From: Glycomyces arizonensis DSM 44726
Lineage (GTDB): Bacteria; Actinomycetota; Actinomycetes; Mycobacteriales; Micromonosporaceae
Assembly (NCBI RefSeq): GCF_000482705.1
Contig: NZ_AXWO01000025.1
Span: 1 to 64,000 of the forward strand
Length of the DNA stretch: 64,000 nucleotides
Direction of reading: 5' to 3'
The notes beneath the pieces are model-generated. The model was not told the origin of the DNA. It saw nothing but the letters and a program-made list of their open reading frames with translations, and did no database searches. Of the stretch, positions 43,790 to 53,257 are shown piece by piece. The translations under genes were made by a program, and so were the position numbers. Position 1 is the stretch's first letter. Each line of letters begins with the position of its first letter.

Positions 43790-44602
43790 ATGGCCAACTT
43801 CACGATGGCTGACGTCAAGAAGCTCCGGGAAGCCACCGGCTCCGGGATGATGGACGTCAAGAAGGCCCTTGAAGAGGCAGACGGCGACTACGACGCCGCG
43901 CTCGAGGCGCTGCGCATCAAGGGCGCCAAGGACGTCGGCAAGCGCGCCGAGCGCACCACCGCCCAGGGCCTGGTGGCCCAGTCCGGCAACACGCTGCTGG
44001 AACTGCTCTGCGAGACCGACTTCGTCGCCAAGAGCGGCTCCTTCATCGAGCTCGCCCAGACCCTGGTCGAGCACGCCGACGAGGTCCGCGCCGCCGACGG
44101 CGAGGCCTTCGCCAAGGCCGAGCTGAACGGCAAGTCCGTCGCCGAGGTCGTCGCCGAGGAGTCGGTGAAGCTCGGCGAGAAGATCGTCGTCGGCCGCGTC
44201 GGCTCGCTCACCGGCGACGTCTCGGTCTACATGCACCGCAAGGCCGCCGACCTGCCTCCGGCCGTCGGCATCCTCGTCGCCTACACCGGTGACGCCGAGG
44301 CCGCCCGCCAGGTCGGCATGCAGGCCGCCGCGATGCGCCCGAAGTACCTCAGCCGCGACGAGGTCCCGGCCGAGACCGTCGAGGCCGAGAAGCGCGTCGC
44401 GCTGGAGACCGCCAAGGAAGAGGGCAAGCCCGAGCGCGCCTGGGACAAGATCGTCGAAGGCAAGGTGAACGCCTACTACCGCGACTTCTGCCTGCTCGAG
44501 CAGAATTCGGTCATCGAGAACAAGAAGTCGGTCAAGCAGGTCCTCAGCGAGGCCGGCACCGAGGTGACGGGCTTCATCCGCTTCGAGGTCGGTCAGGAGT
44601 AG
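43790..44602 (+). CDS. tsf: Elongation factor Ts
   Basis: A 270-residue nucleotide-exchange factor for EF-Tu. The N-terminal UBA-like domain has [24 protein letters not shown] and the core has [14 protein letters not shown] and [24 protein letters not shown]. The C-terminal coiled-coil element is near [25 protein letters not shown] 43790 follows AGGGGAG. A hairpin 55 bases downstream may end the rpsB-tsf transcript. Confidence 0.97.
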   Translation: MANFTMADVKKLREATGSGMMDVKKALEEADGDYDAALEALRIKGAKDVGKRAERTTAQGLVAQSGNTLLELLCETDFVAKSGSFIELAQTLVEHADEVRAADGEAFAKAELNGKSVAEVVAEESVKLGEKIVVGRVGSLTGDVSVYMHRKAADLPPAVGILVAYTGDAEAARQVGMQAAAMRPKYLSRDEVPAETVEAEKRVALETAKEEGKPERAWDKIVEGKVNAYYRDFCLLEQNSVIENKKSVKQVLSEAGTEVTGFIRFEVGQE

Positions 44603-44656
44603 TCTCCGGTCCGTGACCGCCGACTACACTGGCTCGAACCGCAGAGCATCAAGGAA

Positions 44657-44682
44657 GAGGCGGCGGCGCAGGCCGCCGCCTC
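44657..44682 (+). terminator. Hairpin between tsf and pyrH
   Basis: An 11-bp perfect stem (GAGGCGGCGGC with its complement) and a 4-base loop, followed by GTTCC rather than a T-run. It is likely to attenuate or end rpsB-tsf transcription. Confidence 0.7.
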
Positions 44683-44765
44683 GTTCCATGTCCGGAGCCG
44701 GGCACACCCAAGCCGAGCAAACGTACGACTCACGGTCCGTCGTGAGGGACAAGCAGGGGAACGTC

Positions 44766-45497
44766 ATGAGCAGTGAAGCCACCTATCGCCGAGTCGTCTT
44801 GAAACTGTCGGGTGAGGCCTTCGGCGGCGGCCAGGTCGGCGTCGACCCCGACATCGTCCAGGGCGTCGCCCGCCAGATCGCCGCGGGCGTGGCCGCGGGC
44901 GTGCAGGTCGCGGTGGTCGTCGGCGGCGGCAACTTCTTCCGCGGCGCCGAGCTCCAGAGGCGCGGCATGGACCGCGCCAGGGCCGACTACATGGGCATGC
45001 TCGGCACCGTCATGAACTGCCTGGCCCTCCAGGACTTCCTCGAGAAGGAGGGCGTCCACACCCGCGTCCAGACGGCCATCTCCATGTCCCAGGTGGCCGA
45101 GGCGTACCTCCCCCTGCGCGCCATCCGCCACCTCGAGAAGGGCCGCGTGGTCATCTTCGGCGCCGGAGTCGGCCTCCCGTACTTCTCCACCGACACCGTC
45201 GCCGCCCAGCGGGCCCTGGAGATCGGCGCGAAGGTCGTCCTCGTCTCCAAGAACGGCGTCGACGCGGTCTACACCGCCGACCCGCGCGTCGACCCCGCCG
45301 CCCAGCGCCTCGAGGACCTCACCTTCGACGAGGCCCTCAAGCGCGAGCTCATGGTCGTCGACCAGACCGCCTTCAGCCTCTGCAAGGACAACGCCCTGCC
45401 GATGCTGGTCTTCGGCGTCGAAGGCGACGACAACCTCCGCCGCGCGATCGTCGGCGAACGGCTCGGCACCCTCATCCACGCCGCCGACGACGAATAG
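44766..45497 (+). CDS. pyrH: Uridylate (UMP) kinase
   Basis: A 243-residue amino-acid-kinase-fold enzyme making UDP from UMP. Signatures are [77 protein letters not shown] and [20 protein letters not shown] 44766 is the start behind AGGGGAAC. It leads the pyrH-frr-cdsA group. Confidence 0.97.
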   Translation: MSSEATYRRVVLKLSGEAFGGGQVGVDPDIVQGVARQIAAGVAAGVQVAVVVGGGNFFRGAELQRRGMDRARADYMGMLGTVMNCLALQDFLEKEGVHTRVQTAISMSQVAEAYLPLRAIRHLEKGRVVIFGAGVGLPYFSTDTVAAQRALEIGAKVVLVSKNGVDAVYTADPRVDPAAQRLEDLTFDEALKRELMVVDQTAFSLCKDNALPMLVFGVEGDDNLRRAIVGERLGTLIHAADDE

Positions 45498-45549
45498 CGG
45501 ACGGTACGGTCAGAAGTGCTGTCAGGCTGCAAGAGAATGTGAGAAAGCC

Positions 45550-46107
45550 GTGATTGACGACACCCTCCTCGAAGCCGAGGAGAAGATGGAGCGGGCCATC
45601 GAGCACGCCAAAGAGGAGTTCGGGGTCATCCGCACCGGCCGCGCCTCCTCGGCCATGTTCAACCGGATCACCATCGACTACTACGGTGCCCCGACGCCAC
45701 TCCCGCAGGTGGCCTCGATCACCATCCCCGAGCCGCGCATGGTGCTGGTCAAGCCGTTCGACACCTCGCAGATCAACGACGTCGAGAACGCCATCCGCAA
45801 CTCCGACCTCGGCGTCAACCCCTCCAACGAGGGCACCCAGCTGCGGCTGAACCTGCCTCCGATGACCGAGGAGCGCCGCCGCGAGATGATCAAGGTCGCC
45901 CGCTCCAAAGGCGAGGACGCCAAGATCGCCATCCGCAACATCCGCCGCAAGGCCAAGGACGAGATCGGCAAGTCCGTCAAGGACGGCGAGGCGGGCGAGG
46001 ACGAGGGGCACGCCGCCGAGAAGGAGCTCGACGACCTCACCGGCCGCTTCACCGGCACCGTCGACGAGCTCATGAGCTCCAAAGAGTCCGAGCTGCTCGA
46101 GTTCTGA
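45550..46107 (+). CDS. frr: Ribosome recycling factor
   Basis: A 185-residue factor that splits post-termination ribosomes with EF-G. The three-helix-bundle sequence is [39 protein letters not shown]. The helical hairpin reads [41 protein letters not shown] 45550 gives the exact family length (185). Its stop overlaps the cdsA start by one base (TGATG). Confidence 0.97.
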   Translation: MIDDTLLEAEEKMERAIEHAKEEFGVIRTGRASSAMFNRITIDYYGAPTPLPQVASITIPEPRMVLVKPFDTSQINDVENAIRNSDLGVNPSNEGTQLRLNLPPMTEERRREMIKVARSKGEDAKIAIRNIRRKAKDEIGKSVKDGEAGEDEGHAAEKELDDLTGRFTGTVDELMSSKESELLEF

Positions 46108-47048
46108 TGAACGCACTCCCCGACGGTCCCCCCGGCCGTCGCCCGCACCCGTCGCCCGATGGCGGGAGCGGGCGGGACCACGACACCGCCGAGCCCGAGG
46201 CGTCCGAAGGCCGCCGCAAGGCCTCGGCCGGACGCAACCTGCCCGTCGCCATCGGCGTCGGGCTCGGCCTGGCCGCCGTCGTCCTGGCCTCGCTGCTGAT
46301 CCGCCCGATCGCGTTCCTCGTGCTCGCCGTCATCGCCGTCGGCGTCGCCTGCTGGGAGACCGGCACCGCGATGCGCAAGGGCGGCAGGAACGTCCCGGTG
46401 ATCCCGCTGGCCGTCGCCGGGGGGCTCATCGTGGTCCTGGCCTGGTACGGCGGCGCGACGGGCCTGCTGCTCGGGACCGCCGTGGGAGTGGCCGCGCTGT
46501 TCGTGTGGCGCCTCTCGGAGGGCGCCACCGGCTACCGCGCCGACGTCCCGGCCGCCGCTCTGGTGCTCGTCCAGGTGCCGTTCCTGGCCGGCTTCGTCAT
46601 GCTCCTGGCGACCTCCGACGAGGGCTCGGCGCGCCTCATCGAGACCGGTGCGGCGCAGGTGCTCATCATGCTGTTCACCGTGGTGCTGTCCGACACCGGC
46701 GGCTACACCGCCGGGGTCCTGTTCGGGCGCCACCAGATGACGCCGAGGATCAGCCCCAAGAAGTCCTGGGAAGGGCTCGGCGGCTCGATCGCGGCCGCGG
46801 CCGTGGGCGGGTCGCTGACGCTGTGGTTCATCTTCGGCGTTCCGCTCGCGCTGGGCGTGGCGTTCGGCGTCTGCACCGCCCTGGCCGCTACGTTGGGGGA
46901 TCTGTCGGTCTCGCTGCTGAAGCGGGACCTGGGCATCAAGGACATGAGCAATCTCATCCCCGGACACGGAGGAGTGATGGACCGTCTCGACTCCATCCTC
47001 ATGGTGGCGCCGGTGGCCTATGTGTGGTTCCGGTACCTCCTCGGATGA
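46107..47048 (+). CDS. cdsA: Phosphatidate cytidylyltransferase
   Basis: A 313-residue membrane enzyme making CDP-diacylglycerol for phospholipid synthesis. About 45 polar residues precede a bundle of roughly eight membrane helices. The CTP-transferase signature runs from SDTGGYTAGVLFGRHQMTPR through ISPKKSWEGLGG and continues to KDMSNLIPGHGGVMDRLDSI. The start overlaps the frr stop, so translation is coupled. Confidence 0.95.
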   Translation: MNALPDGPPGRRPHPSPDGGSGRDHDTAEPEASEGRRKASAGRNLPVAIGVGLGLAAVVLASLLIRPIAFLVLAVIAVGVACWETGTAMRKGGRNVPVIPLAVAGGLIVVLAWYGGATGLLLGTAVGVAALFVWRLSEGATGYRADVPAAALVLVQVPFLAGFVMLLATSDEGSARLIETGAAQVLIMLFTVVLSDTGGYTAGVLFGRHQMTPRISPKKSWEGLGGSIAAAAVGGSLTLWFIFGVPLALGVAFGVCTALAATLGDLSVSLLKRDLGIKDMSNLIPGHGGVMDRLDSILMVAPVAYVWFRYLLG

Positions 47049-47148
47049 TGCGTCCTGATTGGTGTGCGCGATGAAGGAGAGCTCCGGGTGAAAACCGCGA
47101 TCTGGGGTTGGCGGCGCCCCCGCGTCGCATGCGAGACTAGGTCGTGAC

Positions 47149-48303
47149 ATGTCTGTAGCACTCACGTTGACCGAGCCGCGCCCCCGCAAGGCGGCGCCGC
47201 GGCACCTCGCCGACCTCGACCTGGCCGGGTGCCGGTCGGTGCTGTCCGATATCGGGCAGCCTCCCTTCCGCGCCAAGCAGTTGCGCAACCAGTACTTCGG
47301 GCGCCACCTCAGTGACGCGACACTCATGACCGACCTGCCCGCCGCCGCGCGGGAGGCCATCGGCGAGGCCCTGCTGCCCCGCCTGCTCGAACCGGTCCGC
47401 CTCGACGACTGCGACGGCGGCAAGACCATCAAGGCCGTCTGGCGCCTCCACGACGGGGCGCTGGTCGAGAGCGTCATCATGGCCTACCCCGACCGGATCA
47501 CCGCGTGCGTCTCCTCGCAGGCCGGCTGCGGCATGGCCTGCCCGTTCTGCGCCACCGGCCAGGGCGGCCTGACGCGCAATCTGACCACGGCCGAGATTGT
47601 CGACCAGGTCGTCAACTGCGCCCGCATCGCCGCCGAGCGCGGCCTGGGGCGCCTGTCGCACATCGTGTTCATGGGCATGGGCGAGCCGCTGGCGAACTGG
47701 GCCCGCCTCAAGGCCGCGCTGCGCCTGATCACCGATCCGGTGCCCGACGGCGTCGGGCTCTCGGCGCGGCACGTGACCGTCTCCACCGTGGGACTGGTCC
47801 CGGCGATCAGGAAGCTCGCCGACGAGGGCCTGCCGGTGACACTGGCGGTGTCGCTGCACGCCCCCGACGACGAGCTGCGCGACGAGCTCGTCCCGATCAA
47901 CACGCGCTGGAAGGTCGCCGAGGTCCTGGGGGCGGCCTGGGAGTACGCTTCTTTGACGAAGCGTCGCGTTTCCATCGAGTACGCGATGATCCGGGATGTC
48001 AACGACCAGCCTTGGCGCGCAGACCTACTGGGCGAGCTACTGGCAGGTAAGTTGGTTCATGTGAACCTCATCCCACTCAACCCCACGCCGGGGAGCCGCT
48101 GGGACGCCAGTCCGAAGGCGGTAGAGGCGGAATTCGTGCGGCGGCTGCGCGCCGCGGGCGTGTCCACGACCGTCCGCGACACGCGCGGCCAAGAGATCGA
48201 CGGCGCCTGCGGGCAGCTGGCCGCTTCGGTTCGGGAGGCTGGTTCCCCCAGCGCCGCCGAATCGAAGCGGGACGGGCTGTCCGCGACCGGCGCTGCGAAT
48301 TAG
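47149..48303 (+). CDS. rlmN: Dual-specificity 23S rRNA/tRNA adenine-C2 methyltransferase
   Basis: A 384-residue radical-SAM enzyme methylating A2503 of 23S rRNA and A37 of some tRNAs. The C-x3-C-x2-C cluster motif is C127, C131, C134 ([15 protein letters not shown]). [25 protein letters not shown] and [21 protein letters not shown] follow. The second catalytic cysteine is in the GACGQL segment near the end, before a short unconserved tail. It follows cdsA by 100 bases. The order cdsA-rlmN is that of many actinobacteria. Confidence 0.96.
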   Translation: MSVALTLTEPRPRKAAPRHLADLDLAGCRSVLSDIGQPPFRAKQLRNQYFGRHLSDATLMTDLPAAAREAIGEALLPRLLEPVRLDDCDGGKTIKAVWRLHDGALVESVIMAYPDRITACVSSQAGCGMACPFCATGQGGLTRNLTTAEIVDQVVNCARIAAERGLGRLSHIVFMGMGEPLANWARLKAALRLITDPVPDGVGLSARHVTVSTVGLVPAIRKLADEGLPVTLAVSLHAPDDELRDELVPINTRWKVAEVLGAAWEYASLTKRRVSIEYAMIRDVNDQPWRADLLGELLAGKLVHVNLIPLNPTPGSRWDASPKAVEAEFVRRLRAAGVSTTVRDTRGQEIDGACGQLAASVREAGSPSAAESKRDGLSATGAAN

Positions 48304-48324
48304 GCGGAGAAGGGTGGCTTGGTA

Positions 48325-50163
48325 GTGGCGAGTCATGGGGATCGATTCCGGCGCCGTGCGTTGAGCAGGGGGTACAAGGTCGACGAAGTGGACGCGTTCC
48401 TGGACCGCGTGGAGGCCACGCTCGCCGGTGAGCCCGTCGGCAGCCCTGTGACGGCCGACGAGGTCGACGACGTCGTCTTCCGCGTCCGTTTCGGCGGCTA
48501 CGACGAGTGGCAGGTGGACGTCTACCTCGACCGGGTGGCGCGCCAGCTCGCCGAGCTCGAGGAGCGGGGCGTGCTCGGCACCGCTCCGGCTCCCGACTAC
48601 GGCAAGCCCGACACCGCCGCCGTGCCCGCGCCGCCGGCCCAGCCCGGCCCCGGCCAACGTCGCAGCCCCGAGCCGGCCGCCCCGACGCAGGCCATCCCGG
48701 CCAGGGAGATGATGGCGGCCCGCGAGGCCGCCCCGCCGCCGCCGGTGCGCGAGCCCGCGGCCCGCAGCGCCAGAGCGGCCGCGCCGCCGCCCGACAACGA
48801 GGGCTTCGGCGATCTGCGCGGCGACGATGACGAGGGCTTCGGCTTCCTCGCCGGGCCGCCCGGCGACGACTACGACGACCCGTTCGCCAAGCCCAGGGGC
48901 GGCGCGCCCGACCCGGGCATGGCCCCGCAGGGCGATTTCGGGTCGCAGGGTGATTTCGGACCGCCCGGCGACTTCGGGCCTCCAGGCGACTTCGGGCCGC
49001 CCCGCGGCGCCGAACCGGCCGGTCCGCGCGGCGGCGACTACGGGCAGCCCCGGCGCGAGCCCGCCCCGCCGCACCCGCGCGCCGGATCGCCGATGCACGA
49101 CGGGCCGCAGGCCGGCTCCTCGCCGCACGGCGCCACCGAGCAGCTGCCGCTGCAGTCCGACCCGCGCCGCGGCGGCTTCGGCCCCGACGTGCCCGCGGCG
49201 GGCGGCTTCGGGCCGCCGATGAACGACGACACCCAGGTGCAGCCCCCCATCGGCGGGGCGCCTCAGGGCCGCCGCGGGGTCTCCGATCCGCCGCCGGGAT
49301 TCGGCGCCGCCTACGACGACGAGTTCTCCGACACCGGCCGCCGCTCGGCGATGCCTCCCGGACAGTCCTCGCAGCCGCCCATGCCGCCGCAGCAGTCGGG
49401 CCCGCCGACGGGGCCCATCCCGCAGGCCGGAGGCCCGCGCCAGTCGAGGCCGCAGCAGGGCATGCCGCCCGCGCCGCCCCCCACCGCCCCGATCCCGCAG
49501 CAGCAGAGCGACCCCTACGGTTCCCGGGGCCGCACCTACGGCGGCGGCTACCAGGCCGAACCCCCGGCGCAGCAGTACGACGGGTACGCCCCCGAGAGCC
49601 ACGAGGACACCGGCTTCGGCCGCCGCGCCGCGCCGCCGAGCCCGCCGCCCCCCGCGGGCGGCTTCGGCCAGCAGGGCGGCCCCGCCCCCGCGGGCCAAGG
49701 CGACAATGGCGCGTTCGGCCCCCCCGCCGGGCACGGCGCACCGCCGCCGCCACCGCAGCAGCAGCCGCGCGGCGCGGTCTCGCCGCCGGACTTCGCGCGG
49801 CGCAACCCGTACGAGGGCCGCGGCGCGTTCGAGGCTCCCGGCCGCCACGGCCGCGAGGAGATGACCACCGAGATGCGGGCGTCGGACTCGCCGTTCACGC
49901 CCGACGACGTCCAGCGGCTCGAGCAGCTGCGCCGGGCCTTCCAGCCGCGGCGGTTCGGCTCGGGCTACGACCCGAGCCAGGTCGACCAGATGTTCGACGC
50001 GGTCTCCGCGGCGATGACGGGCCGCAACCCCGTGCCGCTGTCGGACCGCGAGCTCGACACCAGCCAGTTCTCGCTGGTGCAGGGCGGCTACTTCGAGGCC
50101 GAGGTGGACTCGGCGCTGCGCGAGGTCAGGGAGCTGTTCTCCAGGCGCGGCATGATGCACTGA
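48325..50163 (+). CDS. DivIVA-like protein with four DivI1A repeats and long disordered centre
   Basis: A 612-residue protein. Two N-terminal repeats of the DivIVA-type motif are present: RFRRRALSRGYKVDEVDAFL and VVFRVRFGGYDEWQVDVYLD. Two related C-terminal copies follow: FQPRRFGSGYDPSQVDQMFD and FSLVQGGYFEAEVDSAL. About 400 residues between them are Pro/Gly/Gln-rich, with tandem GDFGPP hexapeptides near residues 203-226. DivI1A motifs bind curved membranes and mark cell poles or septa in actinobacteria. GTG 48325 is the likely start, with an upstream TTG at 48319 having a better-placed ribosome-binding site. The long spacer suggests a scaffold or condensate former. Direct orthology to Wag31 is not claimed. 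Confidence 0.75.
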   Translation: MASHGDRFRRRALSRGYKVDEVDAFLDRVEATLAGEPVGSPVTADEVDDVVFRVRFGGYDEWQVDVYLDRVARQLAELEERGVLGTAPAPDYGKPDTAAVPAPPAQPGPGQRRSPEPAAPTQAIPAREMMAAREAAPPPPVREPAARSARAAAPPPDNEGFGDLRGDDDEGFGFLAGPPGDDYDDPFAKPRGGAPDPGMAPQGDFGSQGDFGPPGDFGPPGDFGPPRGAEPAGPRGGDYGQPRREPAPPHPRAGSPMHDGPQAGSSPHGATEQLPLQSDPRRGGFGPDVPAAGGFGPPMNDDTQVQPPIGGAPQGRRGVSDPPPGFGAAYDDEFSDTGRRSAMPPGQSSQPPMPPQQSGPPTGPIPQAGGPRQSRPQQGMPPAPPPTAPIPQQQSDPYGSRGRTYGGGYQAEPPAQQYDGYAPESHEDTGFGRRAAPPSPPPPAGGFGQQGGPAPAGQGDNGAFGPPAGHGAPPPPPQQQPRGAVSPPDFARRNPYEGRGAFEAPGRHGREEMTTEMRASDSPFTPDDVQRLEQLRRAFQPRRFGSGYDPSQVDQMFDAVSAAMTGRNPVPLSDRELDTSQFSLVQGGYFEAEVDSALREVRELFSRRGMMH

Positions 50164-50170
50164 CATCACA

Positions 50171-50204
50171 CGGGGGCGGGGCCGCGATCGCGGCCCCGCC
50201 CCCG
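50171..50204 (+). terminator. Terminator after the DivIVA-like gene
   Basis: A perfect 34-bp palindrome (17-bp arms), almost pure G/C, starts 8 bases after the stop codon. The following 126 bases up to the convergent gene hold nothing recognisable. Confidence 0.85.
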
Positions 50205-50330
50205 TCGTGCTCCGTCTTGAAGGCCCTGCTGGGGCCTGCTGCAACCACGAACGGCGCTGTCCGGCCCGTTCGGCCTGCCCGAGACCGCGCTCGCTTGGTG
50301 TGAAGCCGCGTTGCCGGGACTCCCGGCTGC

Positions 50331-50549
50331 CTAGCGCAGCCCGGTCTTGCGCATCCAGGCGTCGACGGCCACGATCGCGACCAGGGTCGCGGCGGTGAGG
50401 ACGATGAAGACGTCCTCGACGCGGCCGAGGTGGTTGCCGAACAGGAACGTCAGCACGATGGCCGCACCGATCAGCAGGGCGGTGTACATGGCCTTGCGGC
50501 TGGTGGGCTTGCGCTGCTCGGGGGCGAGAATCTGCTCTTCGGCTGCCAT
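50331..50549 (-). CDS. Small two-helix membrane protein (DUF2631-like)
   Basis: A 72-residue protein beginning MAAEEQILAPEQRKPTSRKA from ATG 50549 behind GGAGGAG. Two membrane helices follow, residues about 21-38 and 45-63, with a short polar tail. A similar small membrane protein (DUF2631) lies between rlmN and dxr in mycobacteria, so synteny supports that family, but no defining motif is visible. Function is unknown. It is divergent from the beta-lactamase-fold/Rieske gene. Confidence 0.7.
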   Translation of the reverse strand: MAAEEQILAPEQRKPTSRKAMYTALLIGAAIVLTFLFGNHLGRVEDVFIVLTAATLVAIVAVDAWMRKTGLR

Positions 50550-50676
50550 GTGGTCTCCTCCAACCAATGCGGTGATCGGTGACAGTCTCGCACGCCACAA
50601 GGACCGGCGTCGCGGCCCCGGCACGTGTGTGAGCTGTAAAGTTGAGGCACTGTCGACCGACTCCGGAAGGGTACCC

Positions 50677-52236
50677 GTGCGCATCACCGGTACTGGCCAC
50701 GCCAGCATGTTCATCGAGACGGCCGCAGGATCGATCCTGTGCGACCCGTGGGTCAACCCCGCGTACTTCGCCTCCTGGTTCCCCTTCCCGGACAACTCGC
50801 AGCTCGACTGGGACACCCTCGGCCAGGCCGACTACCTCTACGTCTCGCACCTGCACCGCGACCACTTCGACGAGGAGAACCTCGCCAAGCGCATCAGCAA
50901 GGACACCACGGTCCTGCTGCCGGAGTACCCCACCGCCGAGCTGGAGTCGGAGCTGCGGGCCCTCGGCTTCCACAAGTTCATCAAGACCGTCTCCGAGGAG
51001 ATCGTCGAGCTGCCCGGCGGCGTCAAGGTCATGATCCAGGCGCTGACCAGCCCCACCGACGGCCCGATCGGGGACTCCTCGCTGTGGGTCGAGGACGCCG
51101 ACGGCACCCGCCTGCTCAACCAGAACGACGCCCGCCCCACCGACATGAGCGTCTTCCTCAAGCACGGCAAGATCCACGCCCACCTGCTCCAGTTCTCCGG
51201 CGCGATCTGGTTCCCGATGGTCTACGAGCTGCCCGACAACGCCAAGCGGGCGTTCGGGAAGCAGAAGCGCGAGCGCGGCTTCGACCGCTCCCTGCGCTAC
51301 ATCGACGACGTCGCCGGGGACTGGGTCTTCCCGATCGCGGGCCCGCCGTGCTTCCTCGACGACGAGCTGTACCAGTTCAACGACGTCTTCGGCGACGAGG
51401 GCAACATCTTCCCCGACCAGCTCGCCTACACCGACTGGCTCGAGCAGCAGGGGCACGACAAGAACATCGTCCTGCTGCCCGGCTCGGTGGCCGAGATCGG
51501 CACCGACGGCTCGGCGAACGTCACGCACCCGGTCGAGGACGTGCGCGAGTGGTTCGCGAACAAGAAGGCGCACCTCGACGCCTACCGGGAGCGCCAGCAA
51601 GGCCGCATCGCCGAGGAGAAGGCCTCGTGGTCGCACCCCGAGATCGACGTCCTGGAGACGCTGCGGGAGCGCATCGAACCGCTCATGAAGTCCGCCGAGC
51701 ACATCGCCACCGGCATCGGCGGCCCGGTCCGGTTCGACCTGACGGCGCCGGACTCCGACGAGGTCGTCGAGTCGATCGTCTTCGACTTCCTGGAGCGCAC
51801 GATCTACCCCGACGACGGGGGGAAGGTCCGCTACCGCTTCCGCACCGAGCGGCGCCTCATCGAGCACCTCCTGCACCTCCGCGAGGTCGACTGGGTCAAC
51901 TCGCTGTTCCTGTCGTGCCGGTTCACCGCCGCGCGCATCGGCCAGTACAACGAGTACGTCTACGCGTTCTTCAAGTGCCTCTCCGAGGAGCGCCTCCAGT
52001 ACGCCGAGGGCTGGTACGCCGAGCAGCGCCCCGACGACGAGGACATCACGATGCAGGGCTGGACGATGCAGCGCCGCTGCCCGCACCTGAAGGCCGACCT
52101 GTCGGTGTTCGGGAAGATCGACGACGGCGTGCTCACCTGCCAGATGCACGGCTGGAAGTGGAACCTGAAGTCCGGCAAGTGCATGACCAGCGTCGGGCAC
52201 GACCTGCGCAGCGCACCGGCCGAGGACGCCGAGTAA
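50677..52236 (+). CDS. Metallo-beta-lactamase-fold protein fused to a Rieske 2Fe-2S domain
   Basis: A 519-residue fusion. An N-terminal metallo-beta-lactamase fold carries HLHRDHFDEENL (H58, H60, D62, H63) in the manner of UlaG-like hydrolases. The middle is a large helical region (residues about 230-440) with many aromatic and charged residues. The C-terminus has a Rieske cluster: CPH (C468, H470) and CQMH (C488, H491) followed by GWKWNL. The arrangement recalls CMP-N-acetylneuraminate hydroxylase, which combines the same two folds, but order and length differ. It may be an oxygenase or a ring-opening hydrolase of unknown substrate. GTG 50677 follows GGAAGGG. It is monocistronic, ending in a perfect terminator. 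Confidence 0.8.
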   Translation: MRITGTGHASMFIETAAGSILCDPWVNPAYFASWFPFPDNSQLDWDTLGQADYLYVSHLHRDHFDEENLAKRISKDTTVLLPEYPTAELESELRALGFHKFIKTVSEEIVELPGGVKVMIQALTSPTDGPIGDSSLWVEDADGTRLLNQNDARPTDMSVFLKHGKIHAHLLQFSGAIWFPMVYELPDNAKRAFGKQKRERGFDRSLRYIDDVAGDWVFPIAGPPCFLDDELYQFNDVFGDEGNIFPDQLAYTDWLEQQGHDKNIVLLPGSVAEIGTDGSANVTHPVEDVREWFANKKAHLDAYRERQQGRIAEEKASWSHPEIDVLETLRERIEPLMKSAEHIATGIGGPVRFDLTAPDSDEVVESIVFDFLERTIYPDDGGKVRYRFRTERRLIEHLLHLREVDWVNSLFLSCRFTAARIGQYNEYVYAFFKCLSEERLQYAEGWYAEQRPDDEDITMQGWTMQRRCPHLKADLSVFGKIDDGVLTCQMHGWKWNLKSGKCMTSVGHDLRSAPAEDAE

Positions 52237-52242
52237 GACCGA

Positions 52243-52286
52243 ACGAGCGGGGCCGGGCGACACTCGGGTCGCCCGGCCCCGCTCGT
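52243..52286. terminator. Strong convergent terminator
   Basis: An 18-bp perfect stem with an 8-base loop begins 6 bases after the Rieske fusion's stop. It faces the convergent TetR gene ending at 52318. Confidence 0.9.
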
Positions 52287-52317
52287 CTTCCGCCGCCATA
52301 GGGGGCGCCCGCCGCCG

Positions 52318-53091
52318 TCAGGGCTCGATGCCGAAGTCCTTCATCATGGACTTGATCTGCGTCTTGTAGAACTCGTCGATGTTCCCCTGCACCGGCAGCG
52401 ACCCGAAGGCCTCCATCGTGACCAGGCCGAAGACCCGGACCCAACCCGAAGTGAACGCGTAGACCCACGTCAGCGGCAGCTCGGCGCCGATGATGGCCCT
52501 GCCGCAGTTGTCCAGCAGCTCGCGCCTGAGCCCGTCGGACATCTCGGGCATCTCCACGGTGTCGAAGTCGAACCCCTCGCCCTCGGTCTGCCTGTAGAAG
52601 GCGGCCAGTTCCTGCCCGCACAGCTGGGAGTGCTCGAGGGACTTCCGCACCACCGGGTCGAGCTCCTCCAGCGGGACGTCGGCGACCTCGCCGCAGAGCG
52701 ACAGCGCGTTCCGCTCCTCGCCTTCGGGCGCGCTCAGCATGAGCTCGAACTCGCGGCGGTGGCCGACGACCCAGGACCGGAACGTCCAGATCCAGGCCTT
52801 CATGCGATCGAGGTGGTTCTCGGGCGCGAACTCGTTCATCGCGTCGAGGCTGGCCGCGATGAGCTCGTCGTAGAAGTCGCAGCACAGGGCCTCGAGCAGC
52901 GAGTCGAGGCCGTCGAAGTACCGGTAGAGGGCGGCCGGCGAGACGCCGACCTCGCGGGCGATGGCGCGCAGCGAGATGCCGCTGGGGCCGTGCTCCAGCA
53001 GCTGGCCGCGGGCGCTGGCCTTGATCTCGCCGATGGTCTCGGCGCGCATCCGCTCCCGCCGGGTCGGGCCACCCGAGGTGTTCGAACTCAC
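52318..53091 (-). CDS. TetR-family repressor of the MMPL transporter
   Basis: A 257-residue regulator. The N-terminal helix-turn-helix runs ASARGQLLEHGPSGISLRAI then AREVGVSPAALYRYFDGLDSLLEAL. The long helical C-terminal half (about 190 residues) has a WHG-type look (WTFRSWVVGHRREFELML, then an aromatic/methionine-rich ligand pocket) as in regulators of drug or lipid exporters. GTG 53091 has GAGGAG at good spacing. It is divergent from the MMPL gene with a palindrome TTAACGGCG-N13-CGCCGTTAA between them, almost certainly its operator. Confidence 0.92.
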   Translation of the reverse strand: MSSNTSGGPTRRERMRAETIGEIKASARGQLLEHGPSGISLRAIAREVGVSPAALYRYFDGLDSLLEALCCDFYDELIAASLDAMNEFAPENHLDRMKAWIWTFRSWVVGHRREFELMLSAPEGEERNALSLCGEVADVPLEELDPVVRKSLEHSQLCGQELAAFYRQTEGEGFDFDTVEMPEMSDGLRRELLDNCGRAIIGAELPLTWVYAFTSGWVRVFGLVTMEAFGSLPVQGNIDEFYKTQIKSMMKDFGIEP

Positions 53092-53114
53092 TGCACTCCT
53101 CTGCCACAAACTTG

Positions 53115-53152
53115 TTAACGGCGTTGACTCAACGATCGCCGTTAATTAGAGT
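53115..53152 (+). promoter_or_regulatory. MMPL promoter with overlapping TetR operator
   Basis: TTGACT (53124-53129) and TAGAGT (53147-53152) are separated by 17 bases, a good -35/-10 pair for the MMPL gene. The inverted repeat TTAACGGCG / CGCCGTTAA (53115-53123 and 53137-53145) brackets and overlaps it. A degenerate arm (CACCGTTAG) lies at 53157-53165. Confidence 0.8.
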
Positions 53153-53257
53153 AAACACCGTTAGCTAAATTTTCACTGCTCACAAGTCTACCGCTGCGAG
53201 GATCACCGACACCAGCGGTCGCGACCACCCTTCTATCGAAGTCCCGAGGAGAAGCAC

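Noticed and set aside
48037-52299. A 1420-codon open frame on the minus strand opposite the DivIVA-like and Rieske genes
   Set aside because: High-GC DNA produces long antisense frames; the translation has no domains, is low in complexity and lies opposite well-supported genes.
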